64,000 bases of DNA, taken from the NCBI RefSeq assembly GCF_030848395.1, contig NZ_JAVDBT010000004.1, positions 124,001 through 188,000 of the forward strand, written 5' to 3'. Positions 42,710 to 50,804 of this stretch are shown here, in pieces; position 1 is the stretch's first letter; every line of letters begins with the position of its first letter. The notes under the pieces are model-generated. The model saw only the letters and a list, made by a program, of their open reading frames with translations, did no database searches and had not been told where the DNA came from. This DNA comes from Pseudogemmobacter lacusdianii (GTDB lineage: Bacteria; Pseudomonadota; Alphaproteobacteria; Rhodobacterales; Rhodobacteraceae). Both the position numbers and the translations under genes were made by a program.

Positions 42710-44179
42710 GTGGCAGCACAGAGCAGCGGCATTCGATCAGTCGGTCCATTGCAAGGCGGCGCAGGGCCAAACATCTTTGACGAGATGACTGGCACCGGCA
42801 GTGAGCTGCGCCCGCCCTATGCGCGGTTGCAAGACTGGGTCCAATCGATGCCGCGCGAGTTGCGCAACCTCAAACAGGCCGAGGCGGAGGAGTTGTTTCG
42901 TCGCATCGGGATCACCTTTGCGGTTTACGGCGAGGGCGGCGATCCCGATCGGCTGATCCCGTTCGACATGTTCCCTCGGGTGTTCTCGGCGCTTGAATGG
43001 TCGAAACTGTCACGCGGAATCAAGCAGCGCGCGCGGGCGCTGAACGCGTTTTTGGTCGATGTCTACGGGCGCGGTGAGATCATTCGAGCGGGTCGCATTC
43101 CGGGCCGCTTGGTCTATCACAATGCGGCCTATGAGAAGGAAGTGGCGGGCTTCGTGCCGCCAAAAGGCATTTATTCTCATGTCGTTGGCATTGATATTGT
43201 CCGCACCGGGCCGGACCAATTCTATGTGCTTGAGGACAATTGCCGCACGCCCTCGGGGGTGAGCTATATGCTGGAATCCCGCGAGATTATGATGCGGATG
43301 TTCCCCGAGCTTTTCCGCGGCAATCGGATTGAGCCGGTCGATAATTATTCCGAAGTGTTGCGCCGCACCTTGGCCTCGGTCGCGCCCGCGAAATGCAAGG
43401 GCGAGCCGAATATCGTTATTCTCACCCCCGGCCATTTCAACTCGGCCTATTACGAACATTCGCTTTTGGCCGATTTGATGGGGGTGGATCTGGTCGAGGG
43501 GCAAGATCTCTTCGTTGATGGCGAGTTTGTCTATGCCCGCACCACCCAAGGTCCAAAGCGCGTTGATGTGATCTATCGGCGCATCGATGACAGCTTTTTG
43601 GACCCTTTGTGCTTCCGCCCCGACAGTATGGTGGGCGTGGCGGGGCTGATGGATGTTTACCGCGCGGGCGGGGTTTCGATCTGTTCGGCTCCCGGTGCGG
43701 GCGTGGCGGATGACAAAGCCGTTTATACCTATGTGCCGGAAATGGTACGATTTTATCTGGGTGAAGAGCCGCTTTTGGACAATGTGCCCACTTGGCAATG
43801 CGGCAAGGCCGACGATCTGGCCTATGTGTTGGATAAGCTGCCAGAACTGGTGGTGAAAGAGGTGCATGGCTCGGGCGGCTATGGGATGTTGGTGGGCCCG
43901 AAAGCCTCGAAAGCTGAGATCGAGGTGTTTCGCAACCTGATCCAAGCCAAGCCGCATAATTACATCGCCCAGCCGACGCTGGCTCTGTCGACGGTGCCGA
44001 CCTTTGTTGAAGAGGGCGTGGCGCCGCGCCATGTGGACCTGCGCCCCTATTGCTTGGTGGGCGAGAGGATTGAGCTGGTGCCGGGCGGGCTGACCCGTGT
44101 GGCGCTGAAAGAGGGCTCATTGGTGGTGAACTCAAGCCAAGGCGGCGGGGTCAAAGACACGTGGGTGCTGGCCGAATGA
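42710..44179 (+). CDS. Circularly permuted type 2 ATP-grasp protein (amidoligase-like)
   Basis: 489 residues from a GTG with GGGAG about ten bases upstream. It contains FFVYGEGG-like residues (FAVYGEGGDPDRLIPFD), DQFYVLEDNCRTPSGVSYMLE, IVILTPGHFNSAYYEHSLLA and LVVKEVHGSGGYGMLVGP, a set characteristic of the DUF404/DUF407 circularly permuted ATP-grasp family. Such proteins are thought to form amide or peptide bonds with ATP. It heads the operon with the alpha-E, transglutaminase and Anbu genes. Substrate unknown. Confidence 0.88.
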   Translation: MAAQSSGIRSVGPLQGGAGPNIFDEMTGTGSELRPPYARLQDWVQSMPRELRNLKQAEAEELFRRIGITFAVYGEGGDPDRLIPFDMFPRVFSALEWSKLSRGIKQRARALNAFLVDVYGRGEIIRAGRIPGRLVYHNAAYEKEVAGFVPPKGIYSHVVGIDIVRTGPDQFYVLEDNCRTPSGVSYMLESREIMMRMFPELFRGNRIEPVDNYSEVLRRTLASVAPAKCKGEPNIVILTPGHFNSAYYEHSLLADLMGVDLVEGQDLFVDGEFVYARTTQGPKRVDVIYRRIDDSFLDPLCFRPDSMVGVAGLMDVYRAGGVSICSAPGAGVADDKAVYTYVPEMVRFYLGEEPLLDNVPTWQCGKADDLAYVLDKLPELVVKEVHGSGGYGMLVGPKASKAEIEVFRNLIQAKPHNYIAQPTLALSTVPTFVEEGVAPRHVDLRPYCLVGERIELVPGGLTRVALKEGSLVVNSSQGGGVKDTWVLAE

Positions 44180-44255
44180 TCCAAGCCCCTCGTTTCTCCG
44201 CCATGGCCGTTTTGCGGGCCAAAGGCGCCACCCTGTCTGCAGCTAAGGGGGATGC

Positions 44256-45206
44256 ATGCTAAGCCGCACCGCCGAAAATCTTTACTGGATCGCCCGCTAT
44301 ATGGAGCGCGCCGATACCTCGGCCCGACTTTTGGAAGTCGGCAGCCGGATCAGCCTTTTGCCCTCGGCGCATGGCTATCGCAGCGAATGGGACAGCCTCT
44401 TGCAGGCCTGCGGCATGGCGCCCGGCTTTGCCGCGAAATACGGCGATCCGGTGCAGCGCAACTTGGAAAGTTGGCTGTTCTTTGACCGCGACAACCCCTC
44501 ATCGGTGGCAAGCTGCATCACGGCGGCGCGCGAGAACGGGCGGATCGTACGCACGGCTTTGACCTCACAGGTTTGGGATGCGCTCAACACCGCTTTCCAA
44601 GAGCTGAAACGGCTGGAGAGAGAAGAACGTTCCTCGCTGGAACTGTCGCAGATGACCGATTGGGTGATGCGCCATGCCGCCATGCTGCGCGGCGCGATCG
44701 ATGCCACGCTTTTGCGCGACGATGGGTTCAACTTCTTGAATATCGGCTATTATCTGGAGCGTTGCGACAACACCGCCCGGCTGATGGATGTGAAATATTA
44801 CGTCCTGCTGCCGCGGGTGGATTTCGTCGGCTCTGGCCTTGATAACTATCAATGGACCACGCTTTTGCGCGCGATGGGGGCGCATCGGGCCTTTCATTGG
44901 GCTTACGGCGGCGAGGTGACGGCCAGCAAGATCGCGCATTTTCTGATCCTGAACCCGCAAAGCCCGCGCGCGCTGATCACCTGCATTGCGGGCACCGCCA
45001 ACCATTTGAACCGGCTGAGCAAAGCCTATGGCCGCGCGTCGCAATCCCAAGCCATGGCGGCGGAAATGCTGGCGCGGCTGGAAGAGGAAACCGTGGACCG
45101 GATCATGGATGAGGGCTTGCATGAATATCTGACCGGCTGCATCCGCGAGACCGCCGCTTTGGGGCAGGCGGTGCATGAGGACTTTTTCAGCGGGGAGGCG
45201 CGGTGA
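44256..45206 (+). CDS. Alpha-E domain protein (DUF403)
   Basis: 316 residues, nearly all helical. It opens MLSRTAENLYWIARYMERAD, the conserved start of the alpha-E family, and carries a second such repeat, FLNIGYYLERCDNTARLMDV, halfway through. AAGGGGGA precedes the ATG. The family is found almost only beside circularly permuted ATP-grasp genes and is presumed to be its partner, possibly binding the substrate or product. It overlaps the transglutaminase start by one base. Confidence 0.9.
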   Translation: MLSRTAENLYWIARYMERADTSARLLEVGSRISLLPSAHGYRSEWDSLLQACGMAPGFAAKYGDPVQRNLESWLFFDRDNPSSVASCITAARENGRIVRTALTSQVWDALNTAFQELKRLEREERSSLELSQMTDWVMRHAAMLRGAIDATLLRDDGFNFLNIGYYLERCDNTARLMDVKYYVLLPRVDFVGSGLDNYQWTTLLRAMGAHRAFHWAYGGEVTASKIAHFLILNPQSPRALITCIAGTANHLNRLSKAYGRASQSQAMAAEMLARLEEETVDRIMDEGLHEYLTGCIRETAALGQAVHEDFFSGEAR

Positions 45207-46015
45207 TGCTTTTGGATGTCGATCATCTGTCGCTCTACCGCTACGCGGCCCCGGTGCGCTCGGTGGTGCAGAGCCATCGGCTGACACCCTCGCGTTGCGC
45301 GTCCCAAAAGGTCGTGCAATGGGAGGTGCAGGTCTCTGGCGCGACCAAAGGTGCCGGGTTCACTGATGGTGCGGGCGATGCCATTCAAGCTTGGACCGTC
45401 TCGGGCCCGGTGACCGAGGTGGCGGTGACGGTACGCGGGCGGGTTGAAACCAGCGACACAGCTGGTGTGCTGCGCAGCCACCGCGAAAGCGCGCCGCCCG
45501 AGGTTTATCTGCGCGATACACCGGCCACGGCCTTGGATGGGGCCTTGCGCGACTTGGCGGCCGGGGTTCCCGGTGGCGAGACGCTGTCGATGTGCCATGA
45601 TTTGTCGCATGCGGTGGCCGAGGCGATCGCCTATCGCCCCGGCACCACCACCGGGCGGACCACGGCCGCCGAAGCTTTGGCGCAAGGCATGGGGGTTTGT
45701 CAGGACCACGCCCATGCTTTGATCGCCTGTGCGCGCGTGCATGAGGTCCCGGCGCGCTATGTCTCGGGTTATCTCTTTGCTGATGCCTCGGGTGCGGCGC
45801 ATGAGGCAGCGCATGCTTGGGCCGAGCTTTTCGTGCCGGGCCTTGGCTGGGTGGGCTTTGACCCGGCCAATCGCTGCTGCCCGGATGATCGCTATATCAG
45901 GCTTGGCTCGGGCTTTGATGCCAGCGCCGCCGCACCCATCCGCGGCATCGCGCGCGGCATGGCGGGCGATGGCGCATTGGATGTGCGGCTGTCCGTCGTG
46001 GCCGCGCAGCAGTAA
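45206..46015 (+). CDS. Transglutaminase-like cysteine protease family protein
   Basis: 269 residues. The N-terminal part (about 1-80) has an immunoglobulin-like beta domain with LYRYAAPVRSVVQSHRLTPS. The catalytic triad is visible: Cys in GMGVCQDHAHALIACAR, His in EAAHAWAELFVPGLGW and Asp in GFDPANRC. It could cleave or form a peptide or isopeptide bond, which is the expected counterpart to the ATP-grasp ligase. The ATG at 45206 is part of TGATG at the alpha-E stop with GGGGAGG upstream. Confidence 0.9.
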   Translation: MLLDVDHLSLYRYAAPVRSVVQSHRLTPSRCASQKVVQWEVQVSGATKGAGFTDGAGDAIQAWTVSGPVTEVAVTVRGRVETSDTAGVLRSHRESAPPEVYLRDTPATALDGALRDLAAGVPGGETLSMCHDLSHAVAEAIAYRPGTTTGRTTAAEALAQGMGVCQDHAHALIACARVHEVPARYVSGYLFADASGAAHEAAHAWAELFVPGLGWVGFDPANRCCPDDRYIRLGSGFDASAAAPIRGIARGMAGDGALDVRLSVVAAQQ

Positions 46016-46182
46016 GAGCGCGGACGGACAGGGCGGCGTCATTGGCCCGTGCACTGCGAAATGCTGTGGTGCGGCGACCCTACGTCGGACCCCTTGTCAC
46101 GCAGCGGCAGTTGGGGTTTTCTCGGGCCGGGCAAGGCGCTAGCTAAAACGCTTGGTGCAGTATCAAGCAGGCTGAGGGTGAG

Positions 46183-46905
46183 ATGACGTATTGTGTGGGA
46201 CTATTGTTGAACGAGGGTATCGTCTGCCTGTCGGACACGCGCACCAATGCTGGGCTCGACAATATCTCGACCTATCGCAAGATGTTCACCTTTGAAGAAC
46301 CGGGCGAGCGGGTGATTGTGATCATGACCGCCGGCAGCCTTTCGGTCAGCCAAACCACTTTGGCTTTGCTGCGCGAGGCGATTGATGCGCCCGATGCGAC
46401 GCCTGAGACCAGCATCATGCTGGCACCCACCATGTTGCAAGTGGCCGGAATTGTTGGCGACGCTCTCGCCGGGGTGCGCGAAGAGATCGACCACAAGCTC
46501 TCGGCCAGCCAGGGGGCGAGTGCGAGTATGATTGTGGCGGGGCAGCGCAAAGGGGGCGCCATGCGGCTCTTCTTGATCTATCCCGAGGGCAATTTCATCG
46601 AAGCCACCGAGGACACGCCCTTCCTCCAAATTGGCGAGCATAAATACGGCAAGCCGATCCTGGACCGGATTGTGCGGCCCGACAGCTCTTTGGCCGATGC
46701 GCAAAAGGCAGTGCTTTTGAGTATGGATTCGACCCTGCGCTCGAACCTCTCGGTGGGGATGCCGCTGGATCTTTGCGTGATTGAGCGCGACCGCTGTGTC
46801 ATCACCGAACGCCGCCGGATTGAGGCGGGGGATCCGCAATTCCGTGCGATGTCCGAAGCTTGGTCCAACGCATTGCGCGAAGGCTTCCAACGTATCCTCC
46901 TTTAA
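46183..46905 (+). CDS. anbu: Anbu, proteasome-related N-terminal nucleophile peptidase
   Basis: 240 residues beginning MTYCVGLLLNEGIVCLSDTRTNAG. After removal of Met, Thr2 would be the N-terminal nucleophile, as in proteasome beta subunits, and the Asp and Lys (YRKMFTF) that support it are in place. There is no propeptide. The family assembles into ring or helical oligomers, unlike the 20S barrel. Its association with ATP-grasp, alpha-E and transglutaminase genes is known from comparative genomics. A 167-base gap separates it from the transglutaminase gene, so it may also have its own promoter. Substrates are unknown. Confidence 0.9.
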   Translation: MTYCVGLLLNEGIVCLSDTRTNAGLDNISTYRKMFTFEEPGERVIVIMTAGSLSVSQTTLALLREAIDAPDATPETSIMLAPTMLQVAGIVGDALAGVREEIDHKLSASQGASASMIVAGQRKGGAMRLFLIYPEGNFIEATEDTPFLQIGEHKYGKPILDRIVRPDSSLADAQKAVLLSMDSTLRSNLSVGMPLDLCVIERDRCVITERRRIEAGDPQFRAMSEAWSNALREGFQRILL

Positions 46906-46929
46906 ACACGTGGCTGCGCGCCGCCCGAT

Positions 46930-46950
46930 CTAAGCCCTAAGCCCTAAGCC
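46930..46950. repeat. Three tandem CTAAGCC heptamers
   Basis: CTAAGCC occurs three times head to tail, 25 bases after the Anbu stop. Likely a slippage repeat with no clear role. Confidence 0.7.
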
Positions 46951-47102
46951 AGCGAAGACCTGCCGATCACAGAGTGTTGTGAGGGCATACGGGAACCTTG
47001 CCGCCATCTCAGCGTTTCCAGCCGAGCATTGCTCTGCCGGTTGCCTGTCCTTTTGGCCCCCGAGGCAATGCCATTGATATTCTTTGGTGTTTTGGGTGGT
47101 TC

Positions 47103-48059
47103 ATGGATCTGCAGCTTCTGAAAACCTTTCTGGAAGTGGCCGCGACGGGCTCTTTCGGGGCGGCCGCGGGTCGGCTTTTCGTCACGCAATCCGCGGTGTC
47201 CTTGCGCGTGCAGCGGCTGGAGGATGAGCTTGGCCGCGCCTTGTTTGAGCGTGGCAATGGCGGGGTTGCCTTAACCGCAGCCGGCCGCGAATTCCGCAGC
47301 TCTGCCGCGATGATCCTGACCAATTGGGAGCAAGCCCGGCAACGGGTAAGCGCGCTTGATGATATGCCGGCCTCGATGGTGATCGGCGCACAAGGCTCGC
47401 TTTGGCCCCGCTTTGGCTTTGGCTGGCTTGACCGGCTGCGCGCAGCATTGCCGCAGGTGCAGATCCGCGCCGAAATGGGCCGCAATGAGGCGTTGAACGA
47501 GACGCTGCTCTCGGGGGCGGCGCAAGCGATGCTGTGCTTTGAGCCGATGAACCGGCCCGGTCTGGTCAATGAGCGGCTGATGGAGGATCGGCTGGTCATG
47601 GTCAGCTCTTGCCCCGATGCCACGATAGAAAGCGTCGGCGACAGTTATGTCATGGTCGATTGGGGCCCTGAATTTTGCCGCTTCCACCATGAGGCCCTGC
47701 CGCAGCTTTCCGAGCCGCGATTGGTTTTGGCCTTGGGGGCCGTGTCGGCCTGGTATCTCGCCAGCAGGTCTTTGGCTGCTTACTTACCTGAGCGTTATTT
47801 GCGCGCGCCTTTGGGGCAAATGGACAGCGATGAGGCCGCGCAATCTGGGGCTTTGCTGCGGGGGGAGCCGCGCGAATTGGCTCAATTCGGGCCGCGCCAG
47901 CTTTATCCCGTGCAAGGCGCGCCCAGTTTTACCCAGACGGCATGGGTGGTTTGGCGCGAAGATATGGCGCAGCAATTGCGCAATGTTGCGGCCAAGACAC
48001 TGTTCGACACGGTGAAATGCAGCGAAAAAGCCGCTTTTAACCAGTTCGAAATGCACTGA
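47103..48059 (+). CDS. LysR-family transcriptional regulator
   Basis: 318 residues. The N-terminal winged helix-turn-helix reads LLKTFLEVAATGSFGAAAGR then TQSAVSLRVQRLEDELG, the classical LysR pattern, followed by ALFERGNGGVALTAAG. The C-terminal co-inducer domain is less conserved. The start at 47103 is set by family alignment; the open frame extends upstream to 46998. There is no divergent partner gene, so its target is not suggested by position. The next gene downstream encodes an outer-membrane protein. Confidence 0.9.
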   Translation: MDLQLLKTFLEVAATGSFGAAAGRLFVTQSAVSLRVQRLEDELGRALFERGNGGVALTAAGREFRSSAAMILTNWEQARQRVSALDDMPASMVIGAQGSLWPRFGFGWLDRLRAALPQVQIRAEMGRNEALNETLLSGAAQAMLCFEPMNRPGLVNERLMEDRLVMVSSCPDATIESVGDSYVMVDWGPEFCRFHHEALPQLSEPRLVLALGAVSAWYLASRSLAAYLPERYLRAPLGQMDSDEAAQSGALLRGEPRELAQFGPRQLYPVQGAPSFTQTAWVVWREDMAQQLRNVAAKTLFDTVKCSEKAAFNQFEMH

Positions 48060-48183
48060 AACAGTCCGTAACACGCTGTTATTGGCCGCAACGTCCTGAA
48101 TTCACTGCATACATATCTGTTATCGCCGCTCAAAACCGGCGACGGCGACATTGCCAAAAGATTCAAGAGAGGGGGTCACGAGA

Positions 48184-48209
48184 AATACTTGGAGGGGGTG
48201 TCAAGTATT
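48184..48209. promoter_or_regulatory. Inverted repeat upstream of the DUF481 gene
   Basis: AATACTTG and CAAGTATT, perfect 8-bp arms with a 10-base G-rich spacer (GAGGGGGTGT), about 95 bases before the start codon. A possible operator or leader hairpin. Confidence 0.45.
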
Positions 48210-48303
48210 CCAAAAGTTTCCATTCATCCACCCCTGACATACCTCAGTGTCACACAAGTGCAGTGCCCGATTGGTTCTGCGTTCCGAGTGAAAGGATTAC
48301 GTT

Positions 48304-49155
48304 ATGAAAGCTATCAAGCTTGTTTCCGCATCGGTTCTGGCACTGGCCATTGCCTCGCCGACTTTCGCCCAATCGATCCTGGTTGGTGCAGACTCGGTGG
48401 ATGACCGCATCGACGACATCGAGCGCGATGTTTCTGAAGATATGGCGCGCGCCAATGACAGCTACCGCTATGGCCAGCCCGAAGGCCAAGACGGTCTGAC
48501 CGGCAGCGTCTCTTTGGGCTTCTCGGGTAAAACCGGCAACAACGAAAGCCAAGACCTCGCGGTCGGCTTCCGTATCCGCCACGTTGGTGGCCCGCTGGTT
48601 CAAACCATCGGCGCAGTTCTGGACTTCCAAGAGTCTGACGTCGCTGGTGTAACCACCAAGACCAAAGAAGACATCTTCGTGGTCTATGATGCGAACTACT
48701 ACGTCAACGACCGCTTCTACATCTTCGGTCTGGCTCGTTTGGACCAAGACGGTCTGGCTCAGGACGCTCTTGTCCCCGCTGACGCTGTTTACCGCGAAGG
48801 CTTCATTGGCGTTGGCCCGGGCTACCGGATCATCAACACCCCGGACATGACCTGGCGTGTGCAAGCGGGTGTGGGCATCAGCTACACCGCCTATGGTGAC
48901 GACACTTCGGTGACCGAATCCGCTGGTATCCTGGGTTCGCGTTTCTACTCGAAGATCAACGAGAACGTCTTCTTGACCAACGACACCGACATCATTGACT
49001 CGGACGTTGGCCTGCGCGCCAACAACGACTTCGGTGTGAACGTCAAGCTGTCGGATACCTTCTCGACCCGGATCAGCTACCTGACCGAATATAACGAAAG
49101 CCGCGCGATCCGCACCGACAACCGTCTGGGCGTGTCGCTGGTGATGGGCTTCTAA
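48304..49155 (+). CDS. DUF481 (YdiY-like) outer-membrane protein
   Basis: 283 residues. Signal peptide MKAIKLVSASVLALAIASPTFAQ, then a short acidic segment (DDRIDDIERDVSEDM) and a beta-barrel that begins GLTGSVSLGFSGKTGNNESQDL and ends RLGVSLVMGF with terminal Phe. The GFSGKTGNN pattern and length match DUF481, sometimes called salt-induced outer-membrane proteins. Codon use (GGT, GTT, CGT, GCT, AAC) is more biased than in neighbours, a sign of strong expression. It has a good GAAAGGA site and its own strong terminator. Confidence 0.82.
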   Translation: MKAIKLVSASVLALAIASPTFAQSILVGADSVDDRIDDIERDVSEDMARANDSYRYGQPEGQDGLTGSVSLGFSGKTGNNESQDLAVGFRIRHVGGPLVQTIGAVLDFQESDVAGVTTKTKEDIFVVYDANYYVNDRFYIFGLARLDQDGLAQDALVPADAVYREGFIGVGPGYRIINTPDMTWRVQAGVGISYTAYGDDTSVTESAGILGSRFYSKINENVFLTNDTDIIDSDVGLRANNDFGVNVKLSDTFSTRISYLTEYNESRAIRTDNRLGVSLVMGF

Positions 49156-49200
49156 GCCCAAGCCCATTCGACGCCTAACGTTGATTCAAGGCTAAACTTA

Positions 49201-49226
49201 GGGGCAGGGAAACCTGCCCCTTTTTT
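49201..49226 (+). terminator. Rho-independent terminator after DUF481 gene
   Basis: GGGGCAGG-GAAA-CCTGCCCC followed by six T residues. Confidence 0.93.
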
Positions 49227-49539
49227 CATGGGCTACGAAGAGGGAGGGGAGAATTAGGATCGGAAGCTGTCTGTGGACAACATCTTGCCTTTAAAAGCGG
49301 GATAAGGTGGCGGGCCCGCAGCGGCCGTGAGGGCCGGGGTTTCCCGAGAGCCAGAGGTCTCAGGTGGGCGCCAGATACCCGGACCAGGATCCGGGCAGAG
49401 CCAGCCCCCATTCGGTTGCTTATCGGCCACTGGAAATTGGGCCCGAACACGAGAAGAGCAGCACCCGCCGTTCGTGAATGTAAGCACCGCAACCGCCCGC
49501 CGCAAGGCGCGATGCAAAGGCCACACGATCTGGACAAAA
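49227..49539. other. Spacer upstream of mmcB
   Basis: 313 bases with no recognisable gene or RNA. Several short GC-rich inverted repeats are present (for example around 49310-49340) without a clear pattern. Its right-hand end leads into the SOS box. Confidence 0.5.
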
Positions 49540-49554
49540 GTTCTCTTTTCGTTC
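49540..49554 (+). promoter_or_regulatory. LexA (SOS) box of mmcB
   Basis: GTTC-TCTTTTC-GTTC is an exact GTTC-N7-GTTC, the alphaproteobacterial LexA operator. TGGACA at 49531-49536 is a near-consensus -35 box, so LexA would sit between -35 and -10. The mmcB ATG at 49566 is only 12 bases downstream. Confidence 0.8.
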
Positions 49555-49565
49555 ATGTATTTTTT

Positions 49566-50159
49566 ATGCGCAATCCGACACTCTCTTCGCATCTGACCAA
49601 CGAACCAGCCTTGAGCGAGGCCCAGGCCGGGGCACCCAAAGGGGCCGAGGGGCTTGGCGGTGCAGATCCGGTGCTTGAGGCCGCTCTGCCATTGCTGCCG
49701 GGGCAACGGTTGGCGCGAGGGGTGGCGCGGGGCCTGCGCGATCTGGGCTTTGCTTGCGTGGACGAGCTGGTCTTGGCCACCGGTCTTCGGGTCGATCTGA
49801 TGGCGCTTGGCCCCAAGGGTGAGCTGTGGATCATCGAATGCAAATCCTCACGCGCGGATTTTCGGTCAGATCGGAAGTGGCAGGGGTATCTGGACTATTG
49901 TGACCGCTACTTCTGGGCGGTCGACAGTGCCTTTCCGCAAGAGCTTTTGCCAGCAGAGACCGGTCTGATCTTTGCCGATGCCTATGGGGCCGAGGTGATG
50001 CGGATGGGCAGCTTGACCCCTTTGGCTGGGGCGCGTCGCAAGGCCGTGACCCAGCGCTTTGCAAGGGTGGCGGCCTTGCGCTTGCAAGGTTTGCGAGATC
50101 CCGGTCTGCCCGATCCGGGGGCGCTGGATTTGGCCGCCGCAGCGGCCAAACCGGCTTAG
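49566..50159 (+). CDS. mmcB: MmcB-family DNA repair protein
   Basis: 197 residues. The core reads LPGQRLARGVARGLRDLGF, then ATGLRVDLMALGPKGELWIIE, CKSSRADFRSDRKWQGYLDY and RYFWAVDSAFPQELLP. The EVK-like Asp/Glu-x-Lys pattern (RVDLMAL, WIIECKSS) is that of a PD-(D/E)XK nuclease fold, which this family has. It is linked to mitomycin C resistance in Caulobacter. The first 30 or so residues are not conserved-looking and the ATG has no ribosome-binding site, so the transcript may be leaderless or start further in. An SOS box lies upstream. Confidence 0.85.
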   Translation: MRNPTLSSHLTNEPALSEAQAGAPKGAEGLGGADPVLEAALPLLPGQRLARGVARGLRDLGFACVDELVLATGLRVDLMALGPKGELWIIECKSSRADFRSDRKWQGYLDYCDRYFWAVDSAFPQELLPAETGLIFADAYGAEVMRMGSLTPLAGARRKAVTQRFARVAALRLQGLRDPGLPDPGALDLAAAAAKPA

Positions 50160-50365
50160 CGGCGCTTGCCGCGGGTTGCTGCCATCTCGCGGGCTGCTTC
50201 GGCTGCGATTCGCAATTCTTCTGCGATTTCCTCGGCTTCGTCCGGATCGAAGTCCAGCGGCAGCTCGATTCCACCATCAGCTTCGATATAGATTCGCACC
50301 ATGCCCTGATCGGTCGGGCCGATCTGGATATCAGCCGAAATATTGCTTTGTTTGTTGATGCTCAT
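50156..50365 (-). CDS. Short conserved acidic protein (DUF6324-like)
   Basis: 69 residues: SADIQIGPTDQGMVRIYIEA, then an ELPLDFDPDEAEEIAEELRI helix and a basic tail. I recall similar proteins in many Rhodobacteraceae, probably the family named DUF6324, but this was not checked. Function unknown. Its stop codon overlaps the mmcB stop by two bases on the opposite strand (TTAG), so the two genes are convergent with no spacer. Confidence 0.75.
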   Translation of the reverse strand: MSINKQSNISADIQIGPTDQGMVRIYIEADGGIELPLDFDPDEAEEIAEELRIAAEAAREMAATRGKRR

Positions 50366-50473
50366 GTCGGCCTCCAGGCTGATCTGACCGGCATTCCGGC
50401 CTTTAAAATGGGGCTAACGTGGCTCTGATCGGGGTGCAAGCAAAAATGCCTGCAATGTTCTGTCGAGACGCTC

Positions 50474-50502
50474 TTGCAATCCCCGCACGAGGGGGCTAAA
50501 TC
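50474..50502 (+). promoter_or_regulatory. Possible promoter of tRNA-His
   Basis: TTGCAA (50474-50479) and TAAATC (50497-50502) are 17 bases apart, placing the start point within a few bases of the tRNA 5' end. An inverted repeat CACGAGG/CCTCGTG (50486-50492 and 50505-50511) spans the same interval. Confidence 0.4.
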
Positions 50503-50512
50503 CGCCTCGTGT

Positions 50513-50589
50513 GCAGCTTTAGCTCAGTTGGTTAGAGCGCTAGATTGTGGATCTAGAGGTCCCCCGTTCAAGCCGGGGAAGCTGTACCA
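50513..50589 (+). tRNA. tRNA-His (GTG anticodon)
   Basis: 77 bases including an encoded CCA. D-stem GCTC/GAGC, anticodon stem CTAGA/TCTAG with loop TTGTGGA (anticodon GTG), T-stem CCCCG/CGGGG with loop TTCAAGC. The acceptor stem GCAGCTT pairs with AAGCTGT, giving a G1:U72 wobble pair and discriminator A73. The base before G1 is T, so the near-universal G-1:C73 of tRNA-His is absent; this is the unusual alphaproteobacterial form. Confidence 0.96.
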
Positions 50590-50804
50590 CCTCCCTCCCC
50601 ACTATTGGTGTGAACATAGCGCATTGCGCAGTAGCCAATGCTGGTGCGCGCATTTTTATGGGCCGCCGTTCAGACGAGTCTCGGCGCGATGCATGGGTTT
50701 ACACCTAGTAGTTGAAAATTACTCGCAGCGCTCTCCCTGAGATATTGCAGCGTTACGTTAGGGAAATTAATCTCAGAAGCCATCTAACACGATGGATTCG
50801 CTTG

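Noticed and set aside
46930-46950. CTAAGCC repeats as a CRISPR or telomere-like array
   Set aside because: Only three 7-bp units without spacers; most likely slippage.
49416-49565. Longer N-terminus for MmcB from ATG 49416
   Set aside because: The extension would be translated across the SOS box and promoter and shows no protein-like composition.
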